Assembly (NCBI RefSeq): GCF_019200975.1
Contig: NZ_JAHTMR010000019.1
Coordinates: 31,898 to 95,897 of the forward strand
DNA: 64,000 bases
Reading direction: 5' to 3'
Source: Pseudomonas sp. PD9R
GTDB lineage: Bacteria; Pseudomonadota; Gammaproteobacteria; Pseudomonadales; Pseudomonadaceae
Shown: positions 8,220 to 17,180 of the stretch, piece by piece
Numbering within the stretch: the stretch's first letter is position 1
How the letters are laid out: every line of letters starts with the position of its first letter
Notes under the pieces: generated by a model
Databases searched by the model: none
Told to the model about the DNA's origin: nothing
Seen by the model: the letters and a program-made list of their open reading frames with translations, nothing else
Translations under genes and position numbers: made by a program

Positions 8220-10154
8220 ATGTTGTTCATATTGTTGCTTTTATCATCTGTAGGCTATGTTTCGTATTTTACCTTAGAACATAAGTTGAAATTCAGCTCT
8301 GCGCAGTTTGTATACATTATGTGTATTACATTGATACTTTACTTCTGCGCTATTGGTGGCTTTCTGCAGGTCGGTGTAGCGTTATCCCTTGGGGGTGGTA
8401 TAGCGTTACTGTTGGTTGTTCTGTTTAGGCACTTCGAGAAAATCAAGAGCTTAAATAAGCGTCCGAGTGGTGAAGTCGTCTGCAGTGGTTTTTATTTTAT
8501 TCCCGTTTTAATATTCTACGCTTCGATTTCGTCAAAATTTCTTTTTACTGGATGGGACGAATTTTCGTTTTGGGCATCCAGTATAAAGGTTATATATCAA
8601 ACTAACGCGCTATACGTGGAAGGCTCTCCGGTGGCCTTCAAGTATTACCCGCCCGGCCAGCAGTTGTTCCAATATTACTTTACCTATCTCACAGCCTGGT
8701 CGGAAAAAAATGTTCTGCTGGCTCAGATTATATTCATGCTGTCTTGCCTGATATGCGTCACAGGGAGCCTTCACAAAAAAATCACCCCACTATCGATAGT
8801 TACTTATTTCGCGTCCTGTGCCTTGATTTACTATTTCGGGCTTGATTTTGCGCATATTTTTATAGATGGGATATTAGGGCTGATGTTTGCGGCTGCCATC
8901 TCGTTGGCGCTGACAAATAGAGGGATTAAAGGGACGCTAATTGTTTCAGCTAGCGTAGCGTTATTAGTGATCGCCAAGCAAATTGGATTGATCCTTTCGT
9001 TAGTAGTGATTGCAGTATATTTCTTGGCGTCTGTATTCAGGGAGCGAGCGGAGAGCGATGATTTAAAGTTTCATTTCAGCTCTTTACTTAAGCAATCCAT
9101 TTCCGCTCTGGTGTGCCTTGCAGCGATATATTTCACGTTTAAAACCTGGGGTTGGTACGTAAAATCAATAAACGCATACACGTCATTTTTATTGCCTGAC
9201 TTTACAACTGTGCTGCAGACACCAATGTTGGAAAGGTTAGGCACTACGTCAATTGAGTTTATCAGGCGTTTGCACACTGACGCGTACACATCTTATACTC
9301 CAGACTTTATAAGGGCAGTGCTAGCAAAAATAGATGTATTTCCTAACGCTAGCTACCTCATTATTAAGAATCTCCCGGAAGCGATAGCTCTCTCCGTAGC
9401 GGGGCTACTCGGATCACTCTTAGTCTGCAGCACTGTTTGTGTACTGCTGTCGAAAAAAGCAGAAAGACTGAAAAATCTATCAGTCTTTGGTTGCCTTGCC
9501 GTCGGAGCCGTTGGCTACCTCGCATTCTTGTTAATATGCTATCTCGTATTTTTTTCGGAGTATGAAGGGGTTCGATTGGCATCATTTGAAAGGTATGTCA
9601 GTTCGTACTTTTTAGCTTGGACGCTCATAGTGCTGGCGTGCTATTCGGCTTCTGTCGACAACATCAAGTCGAGATGTTTAAAGATTATTGGCGCAGTGCC
9701 AATCATGTGTATTATCCTTTTTTCTCCATTGAAATTTTACTCGGATATGATTCTTATCGACAGCCCGCCAGAACCTCTCAATGTACGGTTAAAAGTTGAG
9801 TCGTTATCTAGCGCAGTTAAGAATAGAATCAAGCCAGGAGAGAAAGCGTACTTTATTAGTCAAAACTCAATTGGATTTGAAAAATACGCTTTTAATTACG
9901 AAATGATCCCCAATAATTCTGTGTGGTGGTGCTGGTCAGTAGGCGACTTGTACTTTCCTACAGATGTTTGGACCTGTAAAAAAAGTCTTCCTGGCTTATT
10001 GTCTGGTTATAAGTATTTAGTGATTTATCATGCGGATGAGCAATTTTGGCGGGATAACTCGCAGTACTTTGCGGCAGACTCACAAGGTAAGGAATCAGGA
10101 GCATATGAAATCAACGAGAAGAATGGAGTCATCGAGATTCAAGAAATCAAATGA
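8220..10154 (+). CDS. polytopic membrane protein, GT-C glycosyltransferase-like
   Basis: 644 residues with about 11-13 hydrophobic helices and a soluble C-terminal domain of about 130 residues (from IDSPPEPLNVRL). The first large loop carries TGWDEFSFWASSI and later FKYYPPGQQLFQYY. An acidic pair in this loop followed by an aromatic P-P segment is typical of GT-C enzymes that take sugars from polyprenyl phosphates. This fits the upstream GT2, which would make such a donor. No exact family is recognised; a distant O-antigen polymerase is the alternative. AT-rich codon use marks it as acquired. Confidence 0.6.
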   Translation: MLFILLLLSSVGYVSYFTLEHKLKFSSAQFVYIMCITLILYFCAIGGFLQVGVALSLGGGIALLLVVLFRHFEKIKSLNKRPSGEVVCSGFYFIPVLIFYASISSKFLFTGWDEFSFWASSIKVIYQTNALYVEGSPVAFKYYPPGQQLFQYYFTYLTAWSEKNVLLAQIIFMLSCLICVTGSLHKKITPLSIVTYFASCALIYYFGLDFAHIFIDGILGLMFAAAISLALTNRGIKGTLIVSASVALLVIAKQIGLILSLVVIAVYFLASVFRERAESDDLKFHFSSLLKQSISALVCLAAIYFTFKTWGWYVKSINAYTSFLLPDFTTVLQTPMLERLGTTSIEFIRRLHTDAYTSYTPDFIRAVLAKIDVFPNASYLIIKNLPEAIALSVAGLLGSLLVCSTVCVLLSKKAERLKNLSVFGCLAVGAVGYLAFLLICYLVFFSEYEGVRLASFERYVSSYFLAWTLIVLACYSASVDNIKSRCLKIIGAVPIMCIILFSPLKFYSDMILIDSPPEPLNVRLKVESLSSAVKNRIKPGEKAYFISQNSIGFEKYAFNYEMIPNNSVWWCWSVGDLYFPTDVWTCKKSLPGLLSGYKYLVIYHADEQFWRDNSQYFAADSQGKESGAYEINEKNGVIEIQEIK

Positions 10155-10926
10155 AGTTGATAAGCATGGCTTAAATACATTGTCGCGAGAGGAATGGTAG
10201 TCACCTCCCTCCTCCGCACCGATCCGTACGTGCAGACTTACCGCAAGGGGCTCCATGAGCCCCGTTATGCCGTTACGCTCCAGAGCCATCACGTCATCAC
10301 GCTGACCAACCAGGTGGTGAATAAAGTCACCACTTGATCTCCCCCGATGCTGTGCTCCCGATTCCTTTCCGGAGCCAGCATCTTATGAAGTCACCCAACG
10401 CAAAAGTCGAAAAAGTCCACCTCTAACCCCAAACCTGTCGACTTCCGAAAATCGATCGACGACTCACTTCTCCGGTTGAACTGGGCTTCAAGGCTGGGAA
10501 AAGCACCTCAGCACGAAAAAAGCCGGCTAAATTTCTGCGTGATAGCTTATCGGACGGTTCTGAGGCAACGGATCACCCGAATTGCACGGTAAAGCGCTGA
10601 GGGGCTTGTGGATGGTGTCAAGGGTTGCGGGTATGGACGGTCAGGGGCAGGCGGGTTTTGTGCCCGCAGACAAATCTGGACGGTATCGGGTTTTAATTGA
10701 AAAAAAATCTGATATAGTTTTCAACAAAAATCCAGGTCCATATTTTATAAAAAATATATCCGATTCAGTAATGGAGTATTCGGGAGTTGGAGGAGTAAGC
10801 AAAATACTCCATGTATTGTAAGTAACGTATAAGCCTGCTTTCAATGCTGGAAGCTCTATCCAACGCTAAGGGCAGCAATGCTTTAACTTTTAAAAAATTA
10901 CCATTATTTGGCGGCCACATACAAAC
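10155..10926. other. 772-bp gap with mobile-element debris
   Basis: Contains the group II intron remnant (10184-10253), further sequence of similar GC content up to about 10640 that does not encode a recognisable protein, and then an AT-rich stretch. A frame at 10582-10821 is open but has no recognisable features. A promoter for the next gene is probably in 10820-10926. Confidence 0.55.
10184..10253 (-). mobile_element. group II intron 3' remnant (domain V/VI)
   Basis: On the minus strand 10253-10221 reads GAGCCCCTTGCGG, TAAGTC, then TGCACGTACGGATC. This matches the form of group II intron domain V (AGC triad, tetraloop region, GCACGTACGG 3' strand), with some mispairing in the 5' arm. It is followed by a G-rich hairpin ending near 10184 that could be domain VI. 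No reverse transcriptase gene is present, so this would be a dead fragment. Call is by motif only. Confidence 0.45.
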
Positions 10927-11289
10927 ATGAATCAAACCAATATTCTAATTTGCCTCGGTTGCGCCGTTGCAGTTGCGGTGGGCCAAGTGCTTATGAAGGT
11001 AGCAAGCGTATCTCTGAACGAAACAGGCTCCTTGTTTAGCGTCCGTACTTTTTCCTGGCTAGTGTTGGCATTTTCCGTTTACGGAGTGTCCTCCTTGGTT
11101 TGGATATACGTATTGAAGCATGTCCCTCTATCCCAAGCCTATCCGATGATGTCCATTACATTCTTATTGGTTCCAATAGCCAGCGCGTTGTTTTTCTCGG
11201 AAAAATTTGATTGGGTCAACGTTGCATCATCAGCGTTAATAATGGCGGGAATTTCTCTAAACTCAATCGCCCGAAACGGGATATCTTAA
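10927..11289 (+). CDS. SMR/EmrE-like small membrane protein (ArnE-type flippase subunit)
   Basis: 120 residues with four predicted helices: ILICLGCAVAVAVGQVLMKV, the SWLVLAFSVYGVSSLVWIYV segment, LSQAYPMMSITFLLVPIAS and VASSALIMAGISL. The pattern PLSQAYPM in helix three is typical of the ArnE/ArnF and SMR-like half of EamA transporters. In glycan loci such proteins flip undecaprenyl-phosphate sugars. It sits 9 bp before the alkaline-phosphatase-fold gene, so the two are likely co-translated. Direction of transport and substrate are inferred. Confidence 0.8.
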   Translation: MNQTNILICLGCAVAVAVGQVLMKVASVSLNETGSLFSVRTFSWLVLAFSVYGVSSLVWIYVLKHVPLSQAYPMMSITFLLVPIASALFFSEKFDWVNVASSALIMAGISLNSIARNGIS

Positions 11290-11298
11290 GGACTTGAT

Positions 11299-12585
11299 AT
11301 GAATACTGTGGAGCGCACACTAGTCATTGAGCTCAATGAATTCAACGAAGTGCTACTGCAACAAGCAGCTAAGCGTTTTGGTTTGGAAAACATTAAAACG
11401 GTTCTAAGTTGGCGGCACTGCGAAACGCAGGCTGACCATGATCAAGAGCACAATGGACTGGATCCCTGGTGTCAGTGGGTTTCCATTCATACTGAGCAAC
11501 CCTCGTCGACCCACAATGTGATTCGACTGGGTGATGTCGATAAGCTCAGACATCCTCAAATTTGGGAACGTCTGGGAGAAGACGGCGTTAGTACTGGGGT
11601 TTGGGGAGTAATGAACGCTAGGCGAAATAGTGCTCCTGAAAATCTTTTTTTCACGACAGACCCTTGGAATTTTACGGAGCGGCCATTTCCAGACAGTGTT
11701 GCAGGTTTCTTTGCATTGCCGGTTTACTACTCAAAAAACTATATGGATCTTTCGTGGGCTAAGGCTGCAAAAGCAGCACTCACGACATTGGTAGCGACGT
11801 TTAGGCAATTGCCAATTAGCACTTTGTGGAAAGACTTGTTGTTCGTTCTTCGTCAAGTGCGTGGGGCCAAACTTAATACGTGTTTTCTTTTCGGAGCATT
11901 TGAGTTGCTTTCGACTCGATTGTTTCTCAAATTCAGGAAAAAGCATGATCCTAGTGTTTGTTTCATATTTTTGAACCTGATTGCACACTTTCAGCACCAC
12001 GATTGGAAGAGCGCTGACGACATCGACGATAGTGCGCGCGCGGTGTTTTCTTTTCTAGATCGTATTTTAGGAATACTGCTAGACAAAAATTCGGGTAGCC
12101 AACGCGTTCTCTTGCTTAACGCATTTACGCAAAAAAATGTTAGCCAGGATGCATTTTTTTGCTACAGACAAATTAATCCATTAGGGTTTTTGCAACGTAT
12201 TGGCCTGCAACCGGTACGAGTAGAACAGTGCATGACGAACGATGGGCACGCTTTTTTCTCCACACCTGAAGCGTGTCAGCGCGCAGCTGACTGTTTAAGC
12301 GAGGCTCGGATTGGAAATGTGCCCGCGTTCGCAATTGAAGTAGACGAGCGACAACCCACTCGACTTTTCTATCAGTTTTCTTATTGGGGGCCGGCGGACT
12401 CTTCCACCAAACTGGAAATTGCGGGCGAGACTATGCCGCTTTTCAATGAGTTTGCTTTACACGCCAAACGCACTGGTGCCCATGTCACTCAAGGCAATGC
12501 GTTTTTTAAGGGCTTGGAACTACCGCCGACGTCGCCTAACTACGAGGTTTTCGGTCATATTTGGCCTCCGACCGCCCGCCCTTAA
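11299..12585 (+). CDS. alkaline-phosphatase-superfamily-like protein of unknown function
   Basis: 428 residues, no clear signal peptide. The start VIELNEFNEVLL looks like the first metal-binding strand (VIELN..). WVSIHTEQPSSTH lies where the catalytic Thr/Ser of this fold sits, WERLGEDGVSTGVWGVMNA follows, and LNLIAHFQHHDWK supplies candidate metal ligands. Related proteins are annotated as hypothetical or type I phosphodiesterase-like. A ribosome site (AGGACTTG) precedes the ATG 10 bp after the SMR gene. It may hydrolyse or transfer a phosphate-linked group in the glycan pathway; that is inference. Confidence 0.55.
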   Translation: MNTVERTLVIELNEFNEVLLQQAAKRFGLENIKTVLSWRHCETQADHDQEHNGLDPWCQWVSIHTEQPSSTHNVIRLGDVDKLRHPQIWERLGEDGVSTGVWGVMNARRNSAPENLFFTTDPWNFTERPFPDSVAGFFALPVYYSKNYMDLSWAKAAKAALTTLVATFRQLPISTLWKDLLFVLRQVRGAKLNTCFLFGAFELLSTRLFLKFRKKHDPSVCFIFLNLIAHFQHHDWKSADDIDDSARAVFSFLDRILGILLDKNSGSQRVLLLNAFTQKNVSQDAFFCYRQINPLGFLQRIGLQPVRVEQCMTNDGHAFFSTPEACQRAADCLSEARIGNVPAFAIEVDERQPTRLFYQFSYWGPADSSTKLEIAGETMPLFNEFALHAKRTGAHVTQGNAFFKGLELPPTSPNYEVFGHIWPPTARP

Positions 12586-12591
12586 TCGACC

Positions 12592-12954
12592 GTGAGGCTC
12601 ATCACCTTCAGCTATCCATGCCCCGAAAGCATTTTTCGGGCTGGATTGCTTTTTGACTATTCGAACAGGCGGGCGCAGGAGGTTGTGTCGCGCCTGCTCG
12701 AAGGATATCGCGTGCCAGCGCTCAGCATTACAGCCTGGTCGAGAGCGCGAGAGCAAACAGCCAAATACCCATTGCGCTACTGCGCCCCGCACCTGGACAT
12801 CTCCCACCGCGGGAGCGCAAGAAGAATGCGCAAACCGTACTCGAACTGATTCAGCAATCAGTGGACTGGTATGCGGCCTGGGACTTCCCGAAGGTCTGGT
12901 GCAGGCTCGGGCCTCGCTGCCACAAGCGAACTTCTGTACATTGAAAGAGACCAT
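12592..12954. pseudogene. decayed coding sequence, unknown origin
   Basis: This 360-bp stretch is GC-rich compared with both neighbours. Protein-like text changes frame several times: RRAQEVVSRLLEGYRVPALS in one frame, then KKNAQTVLELIQQSVDWYAA in the next, then EGLVQARASLPQANF in the third. That pattern is expected for an old gene broken by indels. No family was recognised. Confidence 0.35.
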
Positions 12955-14394
12955 CTATAACCGTCGTTTCTTCAATTTCAGCAAAAGTGCCAGCAACACT
13001 CCCCACAAGTAGAAAGTCATGATGCCTGGGTACGGCTGGCGCATACCTACTTTAAACATGTTGTCTACGAACACCAGGAACAAGACAACACCTACTATCC
13101 CAACAATTTTTGATGAAGAAAAAACTCTTGGAAAATTGCGAATAACTGAGTAGATAGTAAATGTGGCGAGCCCCAGCAGCGGAACTATCGCCAGCACCCC
13201 GAAATTATAAATGAAATCCAGATAGTAATTGTGCGCGCTCGGATAGACGTTTCTGTCCGGTGGTTCATGGTGGCCAAGTAAAATAGAGTTTGGGGTCTGA
13301 AAAATTTCATTAATATAAAACTTTAGATACGTGGCGCGCTCAGTGAGATTTCGCGGGGTCTGAAGTACTTCCTCCTCTGGCTTGTTAACAATATTGGGTA
13401 TTTCCAGGTGGGTATCCAATGGGATTTGAAGTACTGCATTGTCGATTGTATCTGTGGTGTCAGACTCGTTCATTTGCGCTGTTGAAGGAGTGTCAACACC
13501 AAGCTTTTCTTTGGAAAGTTTCGAGTCATTTGAGGAGGCGGAAACAATCAGTATGAAAACCGCGAGCATCGTGGTGACGGAGGCATGAAGGCGGTTTTTA
13601 CGCAGTAAAATAGTACGTCCAGAAAAACATACCAACCCAAAAGTTAGAAGCCCAATAGCAAGTATCGAGTGAGACAGTGAGATATAAGCGCCCATCAATC
13701 CGGCCAAGGCCGATAATAGCAAGCGGTAGGTAGGAAATTCCCATAACGTAAAAATAGCGACTAAAAACGCTCCAGCAAAGATGACCGGGATGTATTGCAA
13801 ATGTTGATAGGCACTAAATAGAAAGAGGGAGGGTGAGAGGATATTCATACCGTGTGCCCACGTCGTCATTAGCTGGGCAGGAACGGTGAATAACAGAATT
13901 AGAGTAAAGGCTTTTGCCATAATCGTTATGGCACCGGGCCTGGACCCATACTGCTGCCCAAGAACCAGAGCACACATCGGCAGGATGTATTGCGCCAACA
14001 ATATGAGTTTTGAATTTTCTATACTTTTGAAATCCATGCCAAGCAGTACAGTGGTCAGTAACACGCTTAGGCAAGTCAAAAGCAATATCGTTATGGTTAA
14101 GCGTGCTTTTGTAAGTTCACCCAAATACACAATCCCGATACCGCACATGATAATTGAGAATGGTATTGGCAATATGCTAAGTATTCCGCCGCTGCTGAAG
14201 TAAAATGATGCATCTGTGAAGATGCCATTTGATAGCTGAAAAAAAACTGGCAGCAGCAAAAAAAATGCAATGACAAATAAAACCGGCTTTATTTTCTGAT
14301 GGGGATGCCGATGTTCCCTTCCGAGTATTCTGTTTATCATGCGCTTCTGGTCAGTCAGGTTAAATGCAGGATAGAAAGAAGGGCGCCATGTCAT
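12955..14394 (-). CDS. O-antigen ligase/polymerase-like membrane protein
   Basis: Up to 479 residues; a start at 14340 (MINRILGREH) with AGAAG upstream is more likely than 14394. It has about ten helices and one large loop between NDSKLSKEKLG and the segment SAHNYYLDFIYNFG. That His in a periplasmic loop followed by a helix is characteristic of WaaL/Wzy-type proteins, which join polyprenyl-linked glycan to lipid A core or polymerise repeat units. It is transcribed toward the island's other genes and is AT-rich. WaaL, Wzy or a protein O-glycosyltransferase remain equally possible. Confidence 0.75.
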   Translation of the reverse strand: MTWRPSFYPAFNLTDQKRMINRILGREHRHPHQKIKPVLFVIAFFLLLPVFFQLSNGIFTDASFYFSSGGILSILPIPFSIIMCGIGIVYLGELTKARLTITILLLTCLSVLLTTVLLGMDFKSIENSKLILLAQYILPMCALVLGQQYGSRPGAITIMAKAFTLILLFTVPAQLMTTWAHGMNILSPSLFLFSAYQHLQYIPVIFAGAFLVAIFTLWEFPTYRLLLSALAGLMGAYISLSHSILAIGLLTFGLVCFSGRTILLRKNRLHASVTTMLAVFILIVSASSNDSKLSKEKLGVDTPSTAQMNESDTTDTIDNAVLQIPLDTHLEIPNIVNKPEEEVLQTPRNLTERATYLKFYINEIFQTPNSILLGHHEPPDRNVYPSAHNYYLDFIYNFGVLAIVPLLGLATFTIYSVIRNFPRVFSSSKIVGIVGVVLFLVFVDNMFKVGMRQPYPGIMTFYLWGVLLALLLKLKKRRL

Positions 14395-15042
14395 CGATGT
14401 TATCCAGCTTGAGATTATTGAGTTGTGCGCGGGGCATGGCGTCGGGATATGTATTAAAATTCTTCAAAACAAAATCAACCCTTAATAGGACGTGCCAACG
14501 GGGTCAATTTTAACTTGGTTGTAGCCTGAAAATAATGCCGAGCCTGCTCGGTCAATATAAATCGACACGTTTTACCTGTGGCACACATTATTAAAGACGA
14601 CAAGATGCCGTAATGAGAAAGCCGTGAGGCTGTTCAGTTCTGAATTGGTTTTACATTAATTCATGCAGGTAGCTGATTCGTTGAATGTGCTTAACGAAAT
14701 ATATCGGTAAGTGCCCTGTAAGCTCGCTTAAAAAGGCCTCTATGGAGGCCGCGACAAGGTTACGCACTAAATAACTATATTCAATACCTCAACGGAAAAT
14801 AGGAATAGTCCTACAATTCTTGTATCAGTAGCAGGTGCTTGGTACCGACGTAGCGAATAGCAGCTCCCATTATTTCGGTTGCCGTACCTTACGGCAGGCC
14901 CTCAAGGGAAGAGTTGGACTCAGAGGATCCCCGGCAGGGAGGTCTTGATGGGAAAAGTCTATTAACTGAAGGGCGTGGCTAACGTGCGCATGGCGTCGGT
15001 GATGGCCTGAAGCCTTGTCCGAATATGCTTCGCGTACAAAAG
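14395..15042. other. gene-free right edge of the island
   Basis: No gene supported. The left part is AT-rich and may hold the promoter for the minus-strand membrane protein. A perfect 6-bp hairpin lies at 14735-14750 (GGCCTC/GAGGCC). Composition returns to that of the chromosome from about 14860, which sets the probable right edge of the island. Confidence 0.5.
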
Positions 15043-15071
15043 CAAACGCCCCGAACATGTCGGGGCGTTTG
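15043..15071 (-). terminator. terminator of tRNA-Arg
   Basis: Perfect 11-bp stem CAAACGCCCCG / CGGGGCGTTTG with a 7-nt loop, followed on the minus strand by CTTTTG. It sits 56 bp downstream of the tRNA 3' end. Confidence 0.85.
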
Positions 15072-15126
15072 ATTGAGGCAATTTCACGCGGTTTCAAGCA
15101 GTTTGAAACGGGCAGAAACTAGAAGA

Positions 15127-15203
15127 TGGTGCACCAGGCGGGATTCGAACCCACGACCCCTGCCTTCGGAGGGCAGTACTCTATCCAGCTGAGCTACTGG
15201 TGC
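15127..15203 (-). tRNA. tRNA-Arg(CCG)
   Basis: 77 nt with encoded CCA. Acceptor GCACCAG pairs with CTGGTGC, the D-arm is AGCTCAGCTGGATAGAGT, the anticodon arm CTGCC-CTCCGAA-GGCAG gives anticodon CCG, and the T-arm GTGGGTTCGAATCCCGC is standard. It lies upstream of gabD; from memory P. aeruginosa also has tRNA-Arg near gabD. tRNA-Arg(CCG) genes are frequent integration sites. Confidence 0.97.
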
Positions 15204-15551
15204 AATGCGGGCGCCATGATACTCATATGCATTGCAGGCGTCCATGCTGCTGAATCGCATGCGGTTTTCCAAAGCGTAACCTGTGTTTGCTACGTTGATC
15301 AGAAAAATGCAGCAAAAAAGACGTTTTCGTTCTTTTTTTCGAACGCCCTATTGTCCTTTAACCCCTTTGAACCTAGGATTCGTTTGAGATTTCAAACGCT
15401 CTTGTCTGGGTGCTGAACCGCGCGAGTCCAATCCGTGCGCTATTTTGTGCTTCAGCCCGGTGAATGATTTCCCTGACGGCAGCCTTTTGAGGCGCCTTTC
15501 TACAATCATAATTTGCCCCGCGCGTGCGCGGTGCTGTTAAGGAAAGCCGAC
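15204..15551. promoter_or_regulatory. gabD upstream region
   Basis: 348 bp between the divergent tRNA and gabD. It must hold the tRNA promoter (minus) and the gab promoter (plus). No ORF is credible. AAGGAAAG at 15540 is the gabD ribosome site. No clear sigma-54 or regulator motif was recognised. Confidence 0.5.
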
Positions 15552-16994
15552 ATGCAGCTTAAAGACACCCAGTTGTTCCGCCAACAAGCCTTCATTGATG
15601 GCGCTTGGGTTGATGCGGACAATGGTCAGACGATCAAGGTCAACAACCCGGCAACGGGCGAAATTCTGGGTACTGTGCCGAAAATGGGCGCTGCCGAAAC
15701 CCGCCGTGCAATCGAAGCCGCTGACAAAGCGCTGCCGGCCTGGCGTGCACTGACCGCCAAGGACCGCGCCAACAAGCTGCGTCGCTGGTTCGAACTGATC
15801 ATCGAGAACCAGGATGACCTGGCTCGCCTGATGACCATGGAACAAGGCAAGCCATTGGCCGAAGCCAAGGGCGAAATCGTTTATGCCGCTTCCTTTATCG
15901 AGTGGTTCGCCGAAGAAGCCAAGCGCATCTACGGTGACGTGATTCCGGGCCACCAGCCAGACAAGCGCCTGATCGTGATCAAGCAGCCTATCGGCGTGAC
16001 CGCTGCAATCACCCCGTGGAACTTCCCGGCTGCGATGATCACCCGTAAAGCCGGCCCGGCCCTGGCAGCCGGTTGCACCATGGTGCTCAAGCCTGCTTCG
16101 CAAACGCCCTTCTCGGCGTTCGCTTTGGCTGAGCTGGCTCAACGTGCTGGCATTCCTGCCGGTGTGTTCAGCGTTGTTTCCGGCAGCGCTGGCGACATCG
16201 GCTCCGAGCTGACCAGCAACCCGATCGTGCGCAAGCTGTCCTTCACCGGTTCGACCGAAATCGGTCGTCAACTGATGTCGGAATGCGCCAAGGACATCAA
16301 AAAAGTGTCCCTGGAACTGGGCGGCAACGCGCCGTTCATCGTGTTCGACGACGCGGACCTGGATAAGGCCGTCGAAGGCGCGATCATTTCCAAATACCGC
16401 AACAACGGCCAGACCTGCGTCTGCGCCAACCGTCTGTACATTCAGGATTCGGTCTACGACGCGTTCGCCGAGAAGCTGAAAGTGGCCGTGGCCAAACTCA
16501 AGATCGGCAACGGTCTGGAAGACGGCACCACCACTGGTCCGCTGATCGACGAAAAAGCCGTAGCCAAGGTTCAAGAGCACATCGCTGACGCCGTTTCCAA
16601 AGGCGCCACCGTGTTGTCCGGCGGCAAGTCGATGGAAGGCAACTTCTTCGAGCCGACCATCCTGACCAACGTGCCGAACAACGCTGCCGTGGCCAAGGAA
16701 GAAACTTTCGGTCCTCTGGCCCCACTGTTCCGCTTCAAAGACGAAGCCGACGTGATCGCGATGTCCAACGACACCGAATTCGGTCTGGCTTCCTACTTCT
16801 ATGCTCGCGACCTGGGTCGTGTATTCCGTGTGGCGGAAGCCCTGGAATACGGTATGGTCGGCGTCAACACCGGGTTGATCTCGAACGAAGTCGCTCCATT
16901 CGGCGGCATCAAGGCGTCGGGCCTGGGCCGTGAAGGCTCCAAGTACGGCATCGAAGACTACCTGGAAATCAAATACCTCTGCCTGGGCATCTAA
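15552..16994 (+). CDS. gabD: NADP-dependent succinate-semialdehyde dehydrogenase
   Basis: 480 residues, the usual GabD length. It oxidises succinate semialdehyde to succinate, the last step of GABA degradation, in the cytoplasm. Visible features: the TPWNFPAAMITRK cofactor segment, SFTGSTEIGRQL, the catalytic Glu in LELGGNAPFIVF and the catalytic Cys in NNGQTCVCANR, and the C-terminal APFGGIKASGLGREGSKYG. The ATG at 15552 has AAGGAAAG just upstream; the frame is open further upstream but without a site. It precedes gabT by 186 bp. Confidence 0.97.
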   Translation: MQLKDTQLFRQQAFIDGAWVDADNGQTIKVNNPATGEILGTVPKMGAAETRRAIEAADKALPAWRALTAKDRANKLRRWFELIIENQDDLARLMTMEQGKPLAEAKGEIVYAASFIEWFAEEAKRIYGDVIPGHQPDKRLIVIKQPIGVTAAITPWNFPAAMITRKAGPALAAGCTMVLKPASQTPFSAFALAELAQRAGIPAGVFSVVSGSAGDIGSELTSNPIVRKLSFTGSTEIGRQLMSECAKDIKKVSLELGGNAPFIVFDDADLDKAVEGAIISKYRNNGQTCVCANRLYIQDSVYDAFAEKLKVAVAKLKIGNGLEDGTTTGPLIDEKAVAKVQEHIADAVSKGATVLSGGKSMEGNFFEPTILTNVPNNAAVAKEETFGPLAPLFRFKDEADVIAMSNDTEFGLASYFYARDLGRVFRVAEALEYGMVGVNTGLISNEVAPFGGIKASGLGREGSKYGIEDYLEIKYLCLGI

Positions 16995-17180
16995 TAAGCC
17001 CGGCAAGGCATTGCTTCAAACGCAAGGGGCACGAGAGCGCTGTCCCCTTGTGTGTTTCAACCGGAATTTTCTCGGTGGCCGGGAGCGCTGTGACAGTCGA
17101 TCATCGCATGCTGTCGCAGTTGCCTCCCCGCCGCTTAATCCTTGAACCACGCCGCCCGATGAGCGGCGAATGAGGAATGT

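Noticed and set aside
10582..10821. 79-codon frame in the island gap
   Set aside because: No ribosome site, no recognisable domain, and it runs from GC-rich mobile debris into AT-rich DNA.
12653..13012. 119-codon plus-strand frame
   Set aside because: It overlaps the end of the ligase-like gene on the other strand and joins fragments of different frames; treated as part of a decayed segment.
14870..15097. 75-codon minus-strand frame before tRNA-Arg
   Set aside because: It crosses the tRNA terminator hairpin and has no domain or ribosome site.
15084..15272. Frame through the tRNA gene
   Set aside because: It contains the typical false peptide produced by translating a tRNA (PSEGRGRGFESR).
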